Shown here piece by piece: positions 35,659 through 44,749 of a stretch of DNA of 64,000 nucleotides. Every line of letters begins with the position of its first letter. Position 1 is the stretch's first letter. The translations under genes were made by a program, and so were the position numbers. The stretch comes from an uncultured Flavobacteriales bacterium (GTDB taxonomy: Bacteria > Bacteroidota > Bacteroidia > Flavobacteriales_D > Crocinitomicaceae): positions 182,797 to 246,796 of the forward strand of contig CAJAII010000008.1 of the NCBI GenBank assembly GCA_903939755.1. The letters run 5' to 3'. Under the pieces are notes generated by a model that was not told the origin of the DNA, did no database searches, and saw only the letters and a list, made by a program, of their open reading frames with translations.

Positions 35659-36912
35659 ATGACAAATTTAGTTGTAAAGCGAGATTTAAGTTTAATCTTA
35701 TTTCTCGCTTTATTCAGTAAGCTAGCATTTACGCAAATAAACTTGGTAAATAATCCTTCTTTCGAAATTTATGAGGATTCTTGTATTGATATTAATCAAA
35801 ATATTACGGAATCTACAAATTGGTTTCAACCTAATCAATGGGACTGGCCGGATGGGGGTTCAGATTTTTATCATATAAATACTTGTAATCAAAATTATTC
35901 CATTCCAAATACTGCTGCAGGTTACCAATATCCAAGAACTGGAAATGGTTATGGAGGAAGTGGAGTTTGTGTACAACATCAAAATTTATACAGAGAATAT
36001 ATTGAAACTTCTCTTAGCCAGAAATTAATTTCTAATAAAAAATACTGTTCTTTTTTTTACGTTAATCGTTCTAATAACTTTTATGCAGCAACGGATTGCA
36101 TACAAATGTTATTCTCATCAGATAGCCTATTGTATTATGCATTAGATTATGGTTATTATAATTCTTTGCCTCATATTCAGAACCCAATCGGAAATATAAT
36201 AACTGATACTTTAAATTGGAGTTTAGTAAAAGGAGTTTACGTCGCTGGTGGTGAAGAAAAGTTTATTACAATTGGTTGTTTTTTTCCTAATGAAATGATT
36301 AATTATGAATGTTTTCTTCTCCCAGATAATTGTGGTTATGCTTATTATAACTTTGATGATTTTGGCGTTTACGAGCTACCCGAAATAGAAGCAGGCAATA
36401 ACGATAGTATATGCACCAACGGAGACAGTGTACAGCTTAATGCCAATTGCACAGGCTGCTGGCCAGGCCTGAAATATCGCTGGTGGCCTGCAACCGGTAT
36501 AAATGATACTACCATTTTAAATCCCACCGCATCACCCACAATAACCACCACTTATTATTTTGGCTTAATAGATACAAGTAATACCGTACCGTGCATTGTA
36601 GATTTAATTGACAGCCTTACGATTTTTGTATGCGATAGCGCAGGCAACTCACCACCTTCTACAAATACAGGCTTTGTATTTAACATTTATCCTAACCCGT
36701 CGCAAGCTACTGTTACACTAAATTTTGAATCTTTACAAGAAAATGTAATGATGTTTATTTACGATGCAAGAGGGCGTTTAGTATTAAAACAAGCTATTGT
36801 TAAGGGAACAAAAAAAAAGGAACTAAACATTGCCGATTTTGCAAGCGGAATCTATTTCATAACTGTTCAAAATTCAGAAATAAAAGAAACAATAAAATTT
36901 GTCAAAACATAA
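35659..36912 (+). CDS. T9SS-secreted surface protein
   Basis: The 417-residue protein has an N-terminal signal (SLILFLALFSKLAFTQ), a galactose-binding-like domain common in Bacteroidota secreted proteins (INLVNNPSFEIYEDSC ... YREYIETSLSQKL ... YYNFDDFGVYE), a short PKD/CHU-type segment (AGNNDSICTNGDSVQL) and a C-terminal sorting domain (FNIYPNPSQATVTL ... IYDARGRLV ... FASGIYFITVQ). It follows the 1743-aa protein by 26 bp and is probably in the same transcript. No enzymatic motif is visible. Confidence 0.85.
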   Translation: MTNLVVKRDLSLILFLALFSKLAFTQINLVNNPSFEIYEDSCIDINQNITESTNWFQPNQWDWPDGGSDFYHINTCNQNYSIPNTAAGYQYPRTGNGYGGSGVCVQHQNLYREYIETSLSQKLISNKKYCSFFYVNRSNNFYAATDCIQMLFSSDSLLYYALDYGYYNSLPHIQNPIGNIITDTLNWSLVKGVYVAGGEEKFITIGCFFPNEMINYECFLLPDNCGYAYYNFDDFGVYELPEIEAGNNDSICTNGDSVQLNANCTGCWPGLKYRWWPATGINDTTILNPTASPTITTTYYFGLIDTSNTVPCIVDLIDSLTIFVCDSAGNSPPSTNTGFVFNIYPNPSQATVTLNFESLQENVMMFIYDARGRLVLKQAIVKGTKKKELNIADFASGIYFITVQNSEIKETIKFVKT

Positions 36913-37552
36913 AATCTCAAATCAATTTCCAATAATGATTATGCTTTCAAATTTATTTTTATTTATAAAAATTCGATACATTATTTCAGTTGAAATTTCC
37001 CAAATAAAGAACTAAGTAATTCCGACTACATTCTCAGTTTTCAATAATGAATAACACTGATTCTCATTAAAATATTTTTAAATCCAAAAATACGATCTTC
37101 AAAATCACTCCCATTAAATTGATTTCTTATTTAGGCCAATTTAGAAGAATAGATTTGATTTTGGGTTTAGTAAGTTGTTAAACTGTTCAATTTTCCTGTG
37201 TTAAATGTAATGTTACTTATCATTGAAATACGTTAGTTAGGAAAATTCAAATTAATATTCCTCCTCCAAAAAAATTCTCGCAAATCTAGGGCGCTTTATT
37301 CCACTGCTGCAAGGTCAAGTCGAGCTTTTGCCTCTTTTTTTGGTCTCACTATGCAACCACATTTTTCATTCTCCATTTTAAATTATTAATTCACTTAAAA
37401 TTCTTTGATTATTCAAAAAAAGCAGTCAAAAACCTTGCATCCGCTTCATTTTCGCCCTGTCGGTAGGGCTTTCTTTTTTTTCTGTTTTTTCTTTTGAGTT
37501 AATGAGGTGCGCGAAGCGCTGATACGCAGAGCATAATTTTTAATCGTAAATT
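36913..37552. other. 640-bp spacer with one terminator
   Basis: The region is AT-rich with no convincing gene. At 37454-37480 GCCCT/AGGGC with a GTCGGT loop is followed by a long T-tract, an intrinsic terminator on the plus strand. At ~37,505-37,530 a GCGCGAAGCGC hairpin precedes the next gene. Confidence 0.6.
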
Positions 37553-37972
37553 ATGTTCAGTTTTCAACTCAAATCGTTTCGCCCGGAGAACAGTATTTCC
37601 GAGCCTCATTTCTTCATCCTTTGCAAAGGTCTTAACAGCGGAAAACCACTTTCAGAGCCTTGCCCGAATTGTTTTGTTTGTATCTGTCAATCGGAGCAGG
37701 AAAAAGAAAGTTTGTACTGGATACTGTTCGCACTATGGCAAGGGCGAAGATTTAACCAAGTTTTGTGCGGTTCAGTTATTCCCTTCATTCGCAAAAAAGA
37801 ACTTTCCAACCTCATCCATCACGGAATCAATTACGCCAATCATTTCCCGGATAAATTCCGCAAAAACATACTAGCCCTACAGCTCCTCCAACAAAAAGAA
37901 CAAGAATACATCAAACTAACCCAATCCATCAAACAACTCAAAATCGCAATCGGTCATCAAATGATCAGATAA
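37553..37972 (+). CDS. ICE-associated conserved protein (DUF6943-like)
   Basis: The 139-residue protein has a FILCKGLNSGKPLSEPCPNC segment, followed by FVCICQSEQEKESLYWI and a helical, lysine-rich end. This pattern is known to me from small proteins of Bacteroidota integrative elements (DUF6943, recalled and not checked). Function is unknown; the GKP...CPNC segment could bind metal. It is the gene just in front of palindrome locus 6 and the first defence cassette. A CACC-CGATGA-GGTG hairpin follows the stop. Confidence 0.65.
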   Translation: MFSFQLKSFRPENSISEPHFFILCKGLNSGKPLSEPCPNCFVCICQSEQEKESLYWILFALWQGRRFNQVLCGSVIPFIRKKELSNLIHHGINYANHFPDKFRKNILALQLLQQKEQEYIKLTQSIKQLKIAIGHQMIR

Positions 37973-38014
37973 AACAACACCCGATGAGGTGCCATTCAAA
38001 TCAAAAAAATCAAT

Positions 38015-38049
38015 TAGTATATGTACTAAAATTTATAGTACATATACTA
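38015..38049. promoter_or_regulatory. Pair of TAGTA-N4-TACTA palindromes (locus 6)
   Basis: Two perfect sites at 38015-38028 (spacer TATG) and 38036-38049 (spacer CATA), 21 bp apart, with a T-tract behind the second. They precede the nuclease/TIR cassette. Confidence 0.85.
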
Positions 38050-38171
38050 TTTTTTCATATCAAAACTATTACCCATTATTCCTCCAAAAAATAGGCAACT
38101 CCCTTAAATCCATTGATAAACAAACCTTACATTATTTATTTCTCCATCCTTTACATCAATCCGAACATTTC

Positions 38172-38203
38172 TTACAAAAATCCCATGTTTGTATTGTTAG
38201 TAA
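38172..38203 (+). promoter_or_regulatory. 32-bp shared promoter-like element, copy 1
   Basis: TTACAAAAATCCCATGTTTG followed by TATTGTTAGTAA. Near-identical elements lie at 42788, 46991 and (diverged) 45698, each 90-123 bp behind a palindrome pair. CATGTTTG differs by one base from the TAnnTTTG -7 box. Confidence 0.7.
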
Positions 38204-38315
38204 TATTAACGAACAGCTAATAAGCTTCGCTTACAAAATAGGATTGTATTTATTATGCGAATGATTGTAGCGCTTATAAATTGGTTATCGGTTATTCTCA
38301 AAGATACAAAACACT

Positions 38316-39380
38316 ATGGAGAAAATAATGGACTTTGACGGATTTTCACTTTACAAAGAGTTTGAAAAACTTGTTCAGACAATTTTTGAAAGCAACGGAT
38401 TTACAACCGAAATTCCATCAAAAGACAAGGGTTACGACTTTTTGGCGACCATTGATAATACGTTTGCTTATGTTGAAGTCAAGTTGTACAAAAGCAAACT
38501 TCCAAAACTCGACTTATTAAGACAAGCATATCGCAGACTACTTTCTCAAAAGGACAATGAGAATACTAAACTAATCTTAGTTGTTTCAAGCTATGTGACA
38601 CCCAGTTTAAAAGAAGAAATATTTAAGGAAAGTGGTGTAATAATTTGGGATGCAAAAACGCTTTTTGCTCTTGCATTTGACTTTTCAACAATTTACTACG
38701 ACCTCGAAAGTATTTTAATCAGAGCTTTTAATGGCCAATTAGACGACCTCATAATTGTTGACACCAACTATAAATCAACAATAATCCCATCTCTCAAAAA
38801 TGCTTCGACAAATATTAAGCAAAAGAAAACGGACGATAAAGGCGAAAAACTTTGTTTAGAATTAAATACTTTAAATCCAGGAAGACCAGACGCAGCTATT
38901 TTTGAAGACAAATGCACAGAAATTTTAAAATATCTGTTTGACAATAACTCCGACTTGACTTTGTGGGAATTGCAGCCAACAACTGATGATGGTTTACATA
39001 GATTCGACCTCTTGTGTCGTATTATTTCCTCACACCAAAATACATTCTGGACAGAATTGGCTCACGACTTTCATACAAGATATGTTTTGTTTGAGTTTAA
39101 AAACTACACAGAAGAAATTAAGCAAGGACAGATCTATACAACTGAAAAGTATTTATTCTTGACAGCATTACGTTCAGTTAGTTTTATAATAGCAAGAAAT
39201 GGAGCAGACGACAACGCAGTTAAAGCTGCAAAAGGAGCATTGAAAGAAACCGGAAAATTAATTGTGATTTTAACAGTTAAGGACATTTGTGAAATGCTCA
39301 AACTAAAAGACAAAGGTGACGAACCATCAATAATTTTAAGGGCGAAAATTGACGAAATGCTAATTAAATTAACTAGATGA
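38316..39380 (+). CDS. Protein with two PD-(D/E)XK (Mrr-like) nuclease domains
   Basis: The 354-residue protein has an N-terminal Mrr-like domain (FEKLVQTIFESNGFTTEI, Asp41 in GYDFLAT, Glu54 and Lys56 in YVEVKLY) and a second similar domain (FEDKCTEILKYLFDN, Asp231 in HRFDLLCR, Glu260 and Lys262 in VLFEFKNY). Two restriction-type cores in one chain suggest a DNA-cutting effector. It is the first gene behind palindrome locus 6 and the 32-bp element, and precedes the TIR-STAND gene, so the two may be one defence system. ATG 38328 is an alternative start. Confidence 0.8.
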   Translation: MEKIMDFDGFSLYKEFEKLVQTIFESNGFTTEIPSKDKGYDFLATIDNTFAYVEVKLYKSKLPKLDLLRQAYRRLLSQKDNENTKLILVVSSYVTPSLKEEIFKESGVIIWDAKTLFALAFDFSTIYYDLESILIRAFNGQLDDLIIVDTNYKSTIIPSLKNASTNIKQKKTDDKGEKLCLELNTLNPGRPDAAIFEDKCTEILKYLFDNNSDLTLWELQPTTDDGLHRFDLLCRIISSHQNTFWTELAHDFHTRYVLFEFKNYTEEIKQGQIYTTEKYLFLTALRSVSFIIARNGADDNAVKAAKGALKETGKLIVILTVKDICEMLKLKDKGDEPSIILRAKIDEMLIKLTR

Positions 39381-39541
39381 CAGAAAGAAGAACAACCGAT
39401 AACAAGGGTTTGGCAAAATTGGCGGTTCAGTGCTCCACAGACAAATTTGTGGTCAATCAAAGTTTGGTTCACAGCATCAACATTTGTGGTGAAAATCGCC
39501 ACCTCGCAAAGCGCAAAAACGACATCAAAAAAAAATCATAA
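39381..39541. repeat. Imperfect inverted repeat between nuclease and TIR genes
   Basis: The region contains TTTGGCAAAATTGGCGGTTC and, ~90 bp on, GGTGGTGAAAATCGCCACC. GGCG/CGCC and CCACA...AAAT/ATTTGTGG can pair in a long, bulged stem. Similar TTTGGCAAAAT...GGCGG motifs occur in other Bacteroidota intergenic repeats. It is attC-like in outline only; typical core boxes are not clear. Confidence 0.5.
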
Positions 39542-42109
39542 ATGTTAAAATTATTTATTAGTTATTCGCACAAGGACGAATGTTTAGTTTCAAACTTCAT
39601 TAACCATATCGCACCCTTAAAAAACAACGGGGTTGTATCTGAATGGTATGACAGGAAAATAGAAACAGGTGAAGAGTTTCAAAAAGATATAGACAATAAC
39701 CTTGAAAATGCTGATATAATCTGCTTGATGATTTCGAGTAATTTTCTTTCATCTAATGCTTGTTTAAAAGAAAAAGACGATGCTTTAGGATTAAGAACCA
39801 AAAAAGGCATTAGAGTAATACCTATAATATTAAGTCCTTGTATTTGGACTGCACACAAAGAACTAAGTGAGTTTTTAGCAATTCCAACAGATGGTAAGGC
39901 TATAACAACATTTGATGACCAAAATGAAGGGTGGGTTGACACAACAAATTGGATAATGAAAGTATGTTCATCAATAAAAGTAATCAAAGAATTAAAAATA
40001 AAACCAGACTTCGAATCATTTTTAAACAATGCTGATATATTAACAAAATCACACAAGAACAAAGAAGTTCTTAATCTTGATGATATTTTTGTTTACCCAA
40101 AACTTAAATGCTATGACGGTGAAGAAGTTTCACATAAATATGACGCAGAAAGGTTAAAAAGCGAAATTCTCAAATTCGACAAGCTAATTATTGCTGGAGA
40201 GAATCAAGCAGGAAAAACTACGCTGTGTAAAATAATTTTTAACATCTATCGAAGCTTAAATTATATCCCAATCTATTTAGAAGATGAAAACAAATTTCTT
40301 GGCAACCCAAAAAACAAACTTAAAAAGGCTTTTCTAGAACAATACGAATCAGATAATTTTGACAATTTTGACTTAAAAAGAGTAGTTCCAATTGTTGACA
40401 ATTTCCATTTTTCTAAACATCAAGAAAAATATATTGAAGAGTACGAATCATTCAAATTTCAGGTTTTAATCGTAGATGATATTTTTGGATTAAACATTAA
40501 AAATCAGTCTATAATAAAAGAATACAACAAGTTTAAAATACGAGAATTTACTGCTCTTGAAAGAAATGAATTAATTAGAAAATGGATTCAAGTTAAAGAA
40601 GATTCAAAAATTCAAATTAACCCGAATCACTTACAACAAAGCATTGACGAGAAAACCGAATTAATCGAGAATTCTTTAGGAATAATCTTTGGCAAAGGTA
40701 TAATGCCATCGTATCCGTTCTTTGTCTTATCCCTTTTAGCTGCTCAAGACACTCAAAATCCTTTAGATTCTGAAATAACCTCTCAAGGTCATTGCTATCA
40801 AGCATTGATTTATCTATATCTAAAAAGAGAAGGAGTTAAAAATGACCAAATTGACATTTATTCTAATTTTTTAACAGAATTAGCCTTTTGGATATATGAA
40901 AAGGGAGGGCTCGGTTTAGATAGTACCGAATTGAATAAATTTCTTGAATACTACAAATCCCATTTTAATTTACCAATACCAACCGCTTACTTGGTCAGAA
41001 CCCTGGCAAACGTAAATATTTGTAAGTTTGATAGCTTAAATCAATTTAACTTCTGTTACAGTTACATTTATTACTTCTTTGTCGCGAAGTATTTGTCAGA
41101 ACATATAGAACCAAAAAAGGCAATAATCGAAAAGATTATGTCAAACCTCCATAAAGATGAGAATGCCTATATTACTGTATTCATAACTCATCATACAAAG
41201 TCAAATTATATTCTCGATGAATTAATGTTAAATGCTGAGATTCTTTTTGAGAATTATAAACCTGCAACACTTAACACTAACGAACTTTCATTTTTTGATA
41301 AACACGAAGACAAAATTATTCAAGCTATATTACCTTCATTCAAACACAATGCTGATGATGAAAGAAAAAAAATATTAGAGAAAAAATCTCAAGTAGAAGA
41401 CCTAAAGAGCGAAAATAGTCACATCGAACCAAAACCAAGTAATGATGAAATAGCTTCGGATTTAGGTACTAATCTTCGACTTAGCATCAAAACGGTTGAA
41501 GTTATGGGGCTAATAATTAAAAACAGATCTGGTTCTCTTGACTTGAAAAGGCTTGAAGATATTTTTGAACAAGGTTTAAAAGTCCATCTTAGAATTTTAT
41601 CATCCTTCATTGAAATTATCAAAGATGAAAAAGCGGAGCAAGACATTGTTGAACTGCTAACTGAACGAATTAAAAAAGTTATCGAAGAGAGAGAAGAAGA
41701 GAATGAAAAGGAGTTAAGCATTGAAAAAATAGAAAAACTTGTTAGGTCCATTTATTGGAACTTGAACTTTGGAGTTTTGCACGGCTTCATCACAAAAGCA
41801 ATTCATTCTTTAGGTTCAATTAATTTATTAGACATCTCTCAAACTATTAGTAACAAAGAAAACACTCCCGCAGCATTCATTGTGAATCACGGAATAAAAA
41901 TGTGGTATGCAAAAAATTTGCGCGTTGACGAAATGGCAAATCGTATTGAAAAAAAAGATTTTTCCAAAACTGCAGAACGCTTAATGAAATTTAAGGTAGT
42001 TGAACATTGCAGACTTCATAACATTGAGTTTAAGGACTTAGACATCATTGAAAAAAAATTACAAATACCATCAAAGAAAATCCTTGCTGAAAGAGCCAAA
42101 AACAAATAA
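39542..42109 (+). CDS. TIR-domain STAND-like NTPase
   Basis: The 855-residue protein starts with a TIR domain (KLFISYSHKDECLVSNFI, then ADIICLMISSNFLSS and a WTAHKEL segment; about 1-145). An NTPase domain follows with Walker A GENQAGKTT (219-227) and Walker B-like VVPIVDNFHF; the C-terminal ~450 residues are helical and probably sensory. Bacterial TIR domains usually degrade NAD+ or make signalling nucleotides, and STAND proteins oligomerise on recognising a phage product. This architecture fits an abortive-infection effector; the TIR catalytic glutamate is not assigned with certainty. Confidence 0.85.
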   Translation: MLKLFISYSHKDECLVSNFINHIAPLKNNGVVSEWYDRKIETGEEFQKDIDNNLENADIICLMISSNFLSSNACLKEKDDALGLRTKKGIRVIPIILSPCIWTAHKELSEFLAIPTDGKAITTFDDQNEGWVDTTNWIMKVCSSIKVIKELKIKPDFESFLNNADILTKSHKNKEVLNLDDIFVYPKLKCYDGEEVSHKYDAERLKSEILKFDKLIIAGENQAGKTTLCKIIFNIYRSLNYIPIYLEDENKFLGNPKNKLKKAFLEQYESDNFDNFDLKRVVPIVDNFHFSKHQEKYIEEYESFKFQVLIVDDIFGLNIKNQSIIKEYNKFKIREFTALERNELIRKWIQVKEDSKIQINPNHLQQSIDEKTELIENSLGIIFGKGIMPSYPFFVLSLLAAQDTQNPLDSEITSQGHCYQALIYLYLKREGVKNDQIDIYSNFLTELAFWIYEKGGLGLDSTELNKFLEYYKSHFNLPIPTAYLVRTLANVNICKFDSLNQFNFCYSYIYYFFVAKYLSEHIEPKKAIIEKIMSNLHKDENAYITVFITHHTKSNYILDELMLNAEILFENYKPATLNTNELSFFDKHEDKIIQAILPSFKHNADDERKKILEKKSQVEDLKSENSHIEPKPSNDEIASDLGTNLRLSIKTVEVMGLIIKNRSGSLDLKRLEDIFEQGLKVHLRILSSFIEIIKDEKAEQDIVELLTERIKKVIEEREEENEKELSIEKIEKLVRSIYWNLNFGVLHGFITKAIHSLGSINLLDISQTISNKENTPAAFIVNHGIKMWYAKNLRVDEMANRIEKKDFSKTAERLMKFKVVEHCRLHNIEFKDLDIIEKKLQIPSKKILAERAKNK

Positions 42110-42139
42110 TTTAAGACTAAATAAATTTGCTTTTTACTT

Positions 42140-42327
42140 GTGTCAAAAAGAACCTCTGAAAGAATTGAAGGTTTTAACACATTAAATGATATTAATGAGT
42201 ATTCTAAACTTATTCATACCGAAATGGTATATCCTCTATATCACTTAAAGATAAAAGTGATTTGAACTCATTTAAGAAAGACCCACTTTGGATAAATAGG
42301 ATTAAAAAATTATCTAAACTAGTATAA
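42140..42327 (+). pseudogene. Frameshifted gene remnant
   Basis: A GTG-started 41-codon frame (SERIEGFNTLNDINEYSKLI, then HTEMVYPLYHLK) continues in another frame from 42250 as DKSDLNSFKKDPLWINRIKK and stops at 42327. The two parts read as one helical fragment separated by a frameshift. Family unknown. Confidence 0.4.
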
Positions 42328-42620
42328 GATCTGCCATTTCTGTGAATACATTCCCCGTTTTTTCCAAAAGGTCCTGTATCACATCAATCCAGAAAAAGCA
42401 CGGCTTTTGAAGACTGAGGATAGTCAGGGAAAGGACGTAATCCGAAGGAATCAAGTCCATCCTCGCTTCCATGCCCAAAGAGGAGTTTTATCGTCATGCG
42501 CGTTATATCCATTCTCAGTCCCTTTCGCTGCCTGAAGGCTCCAATCGTCAGGCCATATTTTTCAATCTCTGGAAGTGGTGCCTTCATCTCCATCGTGAGC
42601 GTTTTGGTGAGTAGTTTTCC
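42328..42620 (+). pseudogene. Disrupted copy A of a duplicated gene segment
   Basis: The segment is nearly identical to 45314-45548 (copy B) but carries 59 bp in place of 7 bp after the shared CATCAATCC, which breaks the 62-codon frame. The downstream parts (CCCAAAGAGGAGTTTTATCG onward) match again. Both copies run into a palindrome pair. Confidence 0.75.
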
Positions 42621-42662
42621 GCCTTGAAACATCAAGTAACAGAGGATATATCAATCTAAGAA

Positions 42663-42698
42663 TAGTACAATTACTATTTTTTCATAGTATAAGTACTA
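42663..42698. promoter_or_regulatory. Pair of TAGTA-N4-TACTA palindromes (locus 7)
   Basis: Perfect sites at 42663-42676 (spacer CAAT) and 42685-42698 (spacer TAAG), 22 bp apart, with T-tracts. The arrangement is identical to locus 8. Confidence 0.88.
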
Positions 42699-42787
42699 TT
42701 TTTCCATCAATACCAATAAACTCCAATCCATAATAAATTAAGGCTTTAATGATTTACTTATTGTAAATTACATCAAATTGGCATTTT

Positions 42788-42819
42788 TTACAAAAATCCC
42801 ACGTTTGTATTATTAGTAA
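42788..42819 (+). promoter_or_regulatory. 32-bp shared promoter-like element, copy 2
   Basis: TTACAAAAATCCCACGTTTG plus TATTATTAGTAA. A TTGG lies about 19 bp before CACGTTTG, a fair -33/-7 arrangement. The next gene starts at 43066. Confidence 0.7.
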
Positions 42820-43065
42820 GTTTCATAAACAAATTAGTTGTCGGAGATAATAGTATTCATCCACTTGAAGTTTGGAATTACGAAAAAGAACTTTGAGTAT
42901 TTGTAAGAGGCAGACTTTTTTTTAATAAAAATTGAACAAATAATAACTGGTCTTTCTATTAGAAATTCATATTATGGAATCATAAGAGATTTAATTAAAA
43001 AAAAGAAAAAGGATAGAAATTGAAGGGACTAAAGAATAAATATTTATAAAAATTAAAATAAAAAT

Positions 43066-43284
43066 ATGGCAAAGACAACGATAGACTTGAAAGGCATACT
43101 TAGAATAGGTGGCGGTTTAATTATTGATGCTTCTACAAAGACGACTATAGACTTAAAAGAATTAGCAAGAATAGCTAATAGTTCTGGAGCGACTATTATA
43201 ATGAGAAATGCAGGCACCAAAACCACTTCAGACCTAAAAGAAATTGCAAGACTTGCACCAGGGAAAGTGATTTTTGAAGATTAG
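43066..43284 (+). CDS. 72-aa protein made of three KTTIDLKEIARI repeats
   Basis: The protein consists of three copies of a ~24-residue unit (KTTIDLKGILRIGGGLIIDA, KTTIDLKELARIANSSGATI, KTTSDLKEIARLAPGKVIFE). The repeat alternates helix (DLKEIARI) and strand (GATIIM), which could stack as a small solenoid. I have seen such repeat proteins in other Bacteroidota but know no function. It lies first behind locus 7 and the 32-bp element, ahead of the coiled-coil protein. Confidence 0.7.
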   Translation: MAKTTIDLKGILRIGGGLIIDASTKTTIDLKELARIANSSGATIIMRNAGTKTTSDLKEIARLAPGKVIFED

Positions 43285-43452
43285 AGATAAGAGAATTAAC
43301 TCCACCAGTGAGTTTGATTCTATGGCAGTTGAATTGGTTAATCGAACATTCTACTTACAATCAGAATTTATTATATTTTGAAAGTGTCGTGTAACGTAAT
43401 CCGTAATAGCGCATAGCACCAAAATATTACCACAAATTAAAAAAGACATAAT

Positions 43453-44574
43453 ATGGAAGTTTCTAAATTATACAATGTTGTTTTTGAGTTAGTAGATGAA
43501 AATGAAAGCCTAAAAATTAATGAATTAATAACTAATCTAATTAATAGCATTTCACAAAATCGTGCAAATCAAATAGAAGGATACCTTAATGAATTAAATA
43601 AGGCTTTTGATTCCAGTAAATCAAATTTCTTTTCAATTAGTTCTTCTAAAATTTTAAAAGAGATTTCAGGTGAATCATATTTTGGACAGGGGGCAAAAAA
43701 TGCAATTGAGGAAATTTTAATTTCAACGCCATTTAATAATGCATTAACATTACAAAAGCTTCAAGAATTTAATAAAAGGCGAGCCGACTTTGTTTCCAAA
43801 ATAACTCAATTAGACACAATCTTCGAATCGCTTGATTTATCATTCCATTTTTATAATGATGATACTTATGAAATTGGATTAATATTCCCCGAATATGTTA
43901 CTGAGAATAAGATAAAGAGTATTAATGCCAATTTACACAAATGGGATCAAATCTTTAAAACTTTGAAAGAAATAACAGGTGATGAAGTTGAGGACACAAA
44001 AATATCTCTTGTCAATAATGGCTCCTTGGAATTCTTTTTTGAAAATTCTCCGAAAATTGCTTTATGCTTATCAATTGCGATTGAAAGGCTTGCAACCTTG
44101 TATAAGCGGATATTAGAAATAAGAACCGCAAGGCTTAAACTTGAAGAACTCGGTGCTCCAAAATCCGAATCGAATGCTATACAAGAACATGAGAAGATAG
44201 TTATTGAAAAAGCAATAAAGGAAATCGTAGAGCAAATATTTAAAGAACATGCTGCTAGACTTGAAACTGGAAGAAAAAATGAGTTGAAAAATGCGTTGAC
44301 TAGTAATGTTAAATTTATAGCAAAATCTATTGACAAAGGAATTGCAATTGAGATTACACCTCCAGAAGTAAATAAACCCGAAATAATAAATGAACTGGAT
44401 ACTGAAGAAAACAAAAGGGGTAAAATAATTGCTGAAAAAGAATATAAAGAAAAATTAGCAAAGGTTGAATTAGCAAATAAACGTACAGAATTAGCAAGGG
44501 AAATATTTAATTCCGGCAAAGAAGTTTTTAAATACTTGGCAATTGGAGAAGAAAATGATAATAATGAAGAATAA
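43453..44574 (+). CDS. Coiled-coil protein of unknown function
   Basis: The 373-residue protein is mostly helical and charged, with an N-terminal helical part, a mixed middle segment (SLDLSFHFYNDDTYEIGLIF, VNNGSLEFFFENSPKIALCL) and a C-terminal coiled coil (ENKRGKIIAEKEYKEKLAKV). There are no catalytic motifs and no membrane span beyond the short hydrophobic IALCLSIAIERLA. As a cargo gene between defence-like cassettes it may be a sensor or scaffold. Not recognised. Confidence 0.65.
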   Translation: MEVSKLYNVVFELVDENESLKINELITNLINSISQNRANQIEGYLNELNKAFDSSKSNFFSISSSKILKEISGESYFGQGAKNAIEEILISTPFNNALTLQKLQEFNKRRADFVSKITQLDTIFESLDLSFHFYNDDTYEIGLIFPEYVTENKIKSINANLHKWDQIFKTLKEITGDEVEDTKISLVNNGSLEFFFENSPKIALCLSIAIERLATLYKRILEIRTARLKLEELGAPKSESNAIQEHEKIVIEKAIKEIVEQIFKEHAARLETGRKNELKNALTSNVKFIAKSIDKGIAIEITPPEVNKPEIINELDTEENKRGKIIAEKEYKEKLAKVELANKRTELAREIFNSGKEVFKYLAIGEENDNNEE

Positions 44575-44642
44575 ATAATGGCAATTGGAACTGCCATTAA
44601 AAACATAGAAAATTAGTTTATTTCAATCTTTTCTAAGTCGTA

Positions 44643-44703
44643 ACTTTTTGCTTACTTTTTAGTGAAACTTAGCGAAGAAATCACACTAACCATAGAGCAG
44701 TAA
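44643..44703. repeat. Copy of a dispersed TTACTTTTT...CAGTAAT repeat
   Basis: GCTTACTTTTTAGTGAAACTT and onward (AGC, GA, ATCACACTAACC, AGAGCAGTAAT) is about 70% identical to 54597-54649. Similar sequences are common between Bacteroidota genes; no gene is present here. Confidence 0.55.
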
Positions 44704-44749
44704 TTCGAATAGTTAAAGGAAAATCCCATTTCCACAACTAGCCCAACAA

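Noticed and set aside
42384..42635. 83-codon minus-strand ORF
   Set aside because: It runs antisense through the disrupted duplicate; copy B shows that the plus strand carries the conserved frame.
43947..44606. 219-codon minus-strand ORF
   Set aside because: It lies antisense to the coiled-coil gene; its Ser/Phe/Ile-rich translation is the mirror of Lys/Glu-rich coding on the plus strand.
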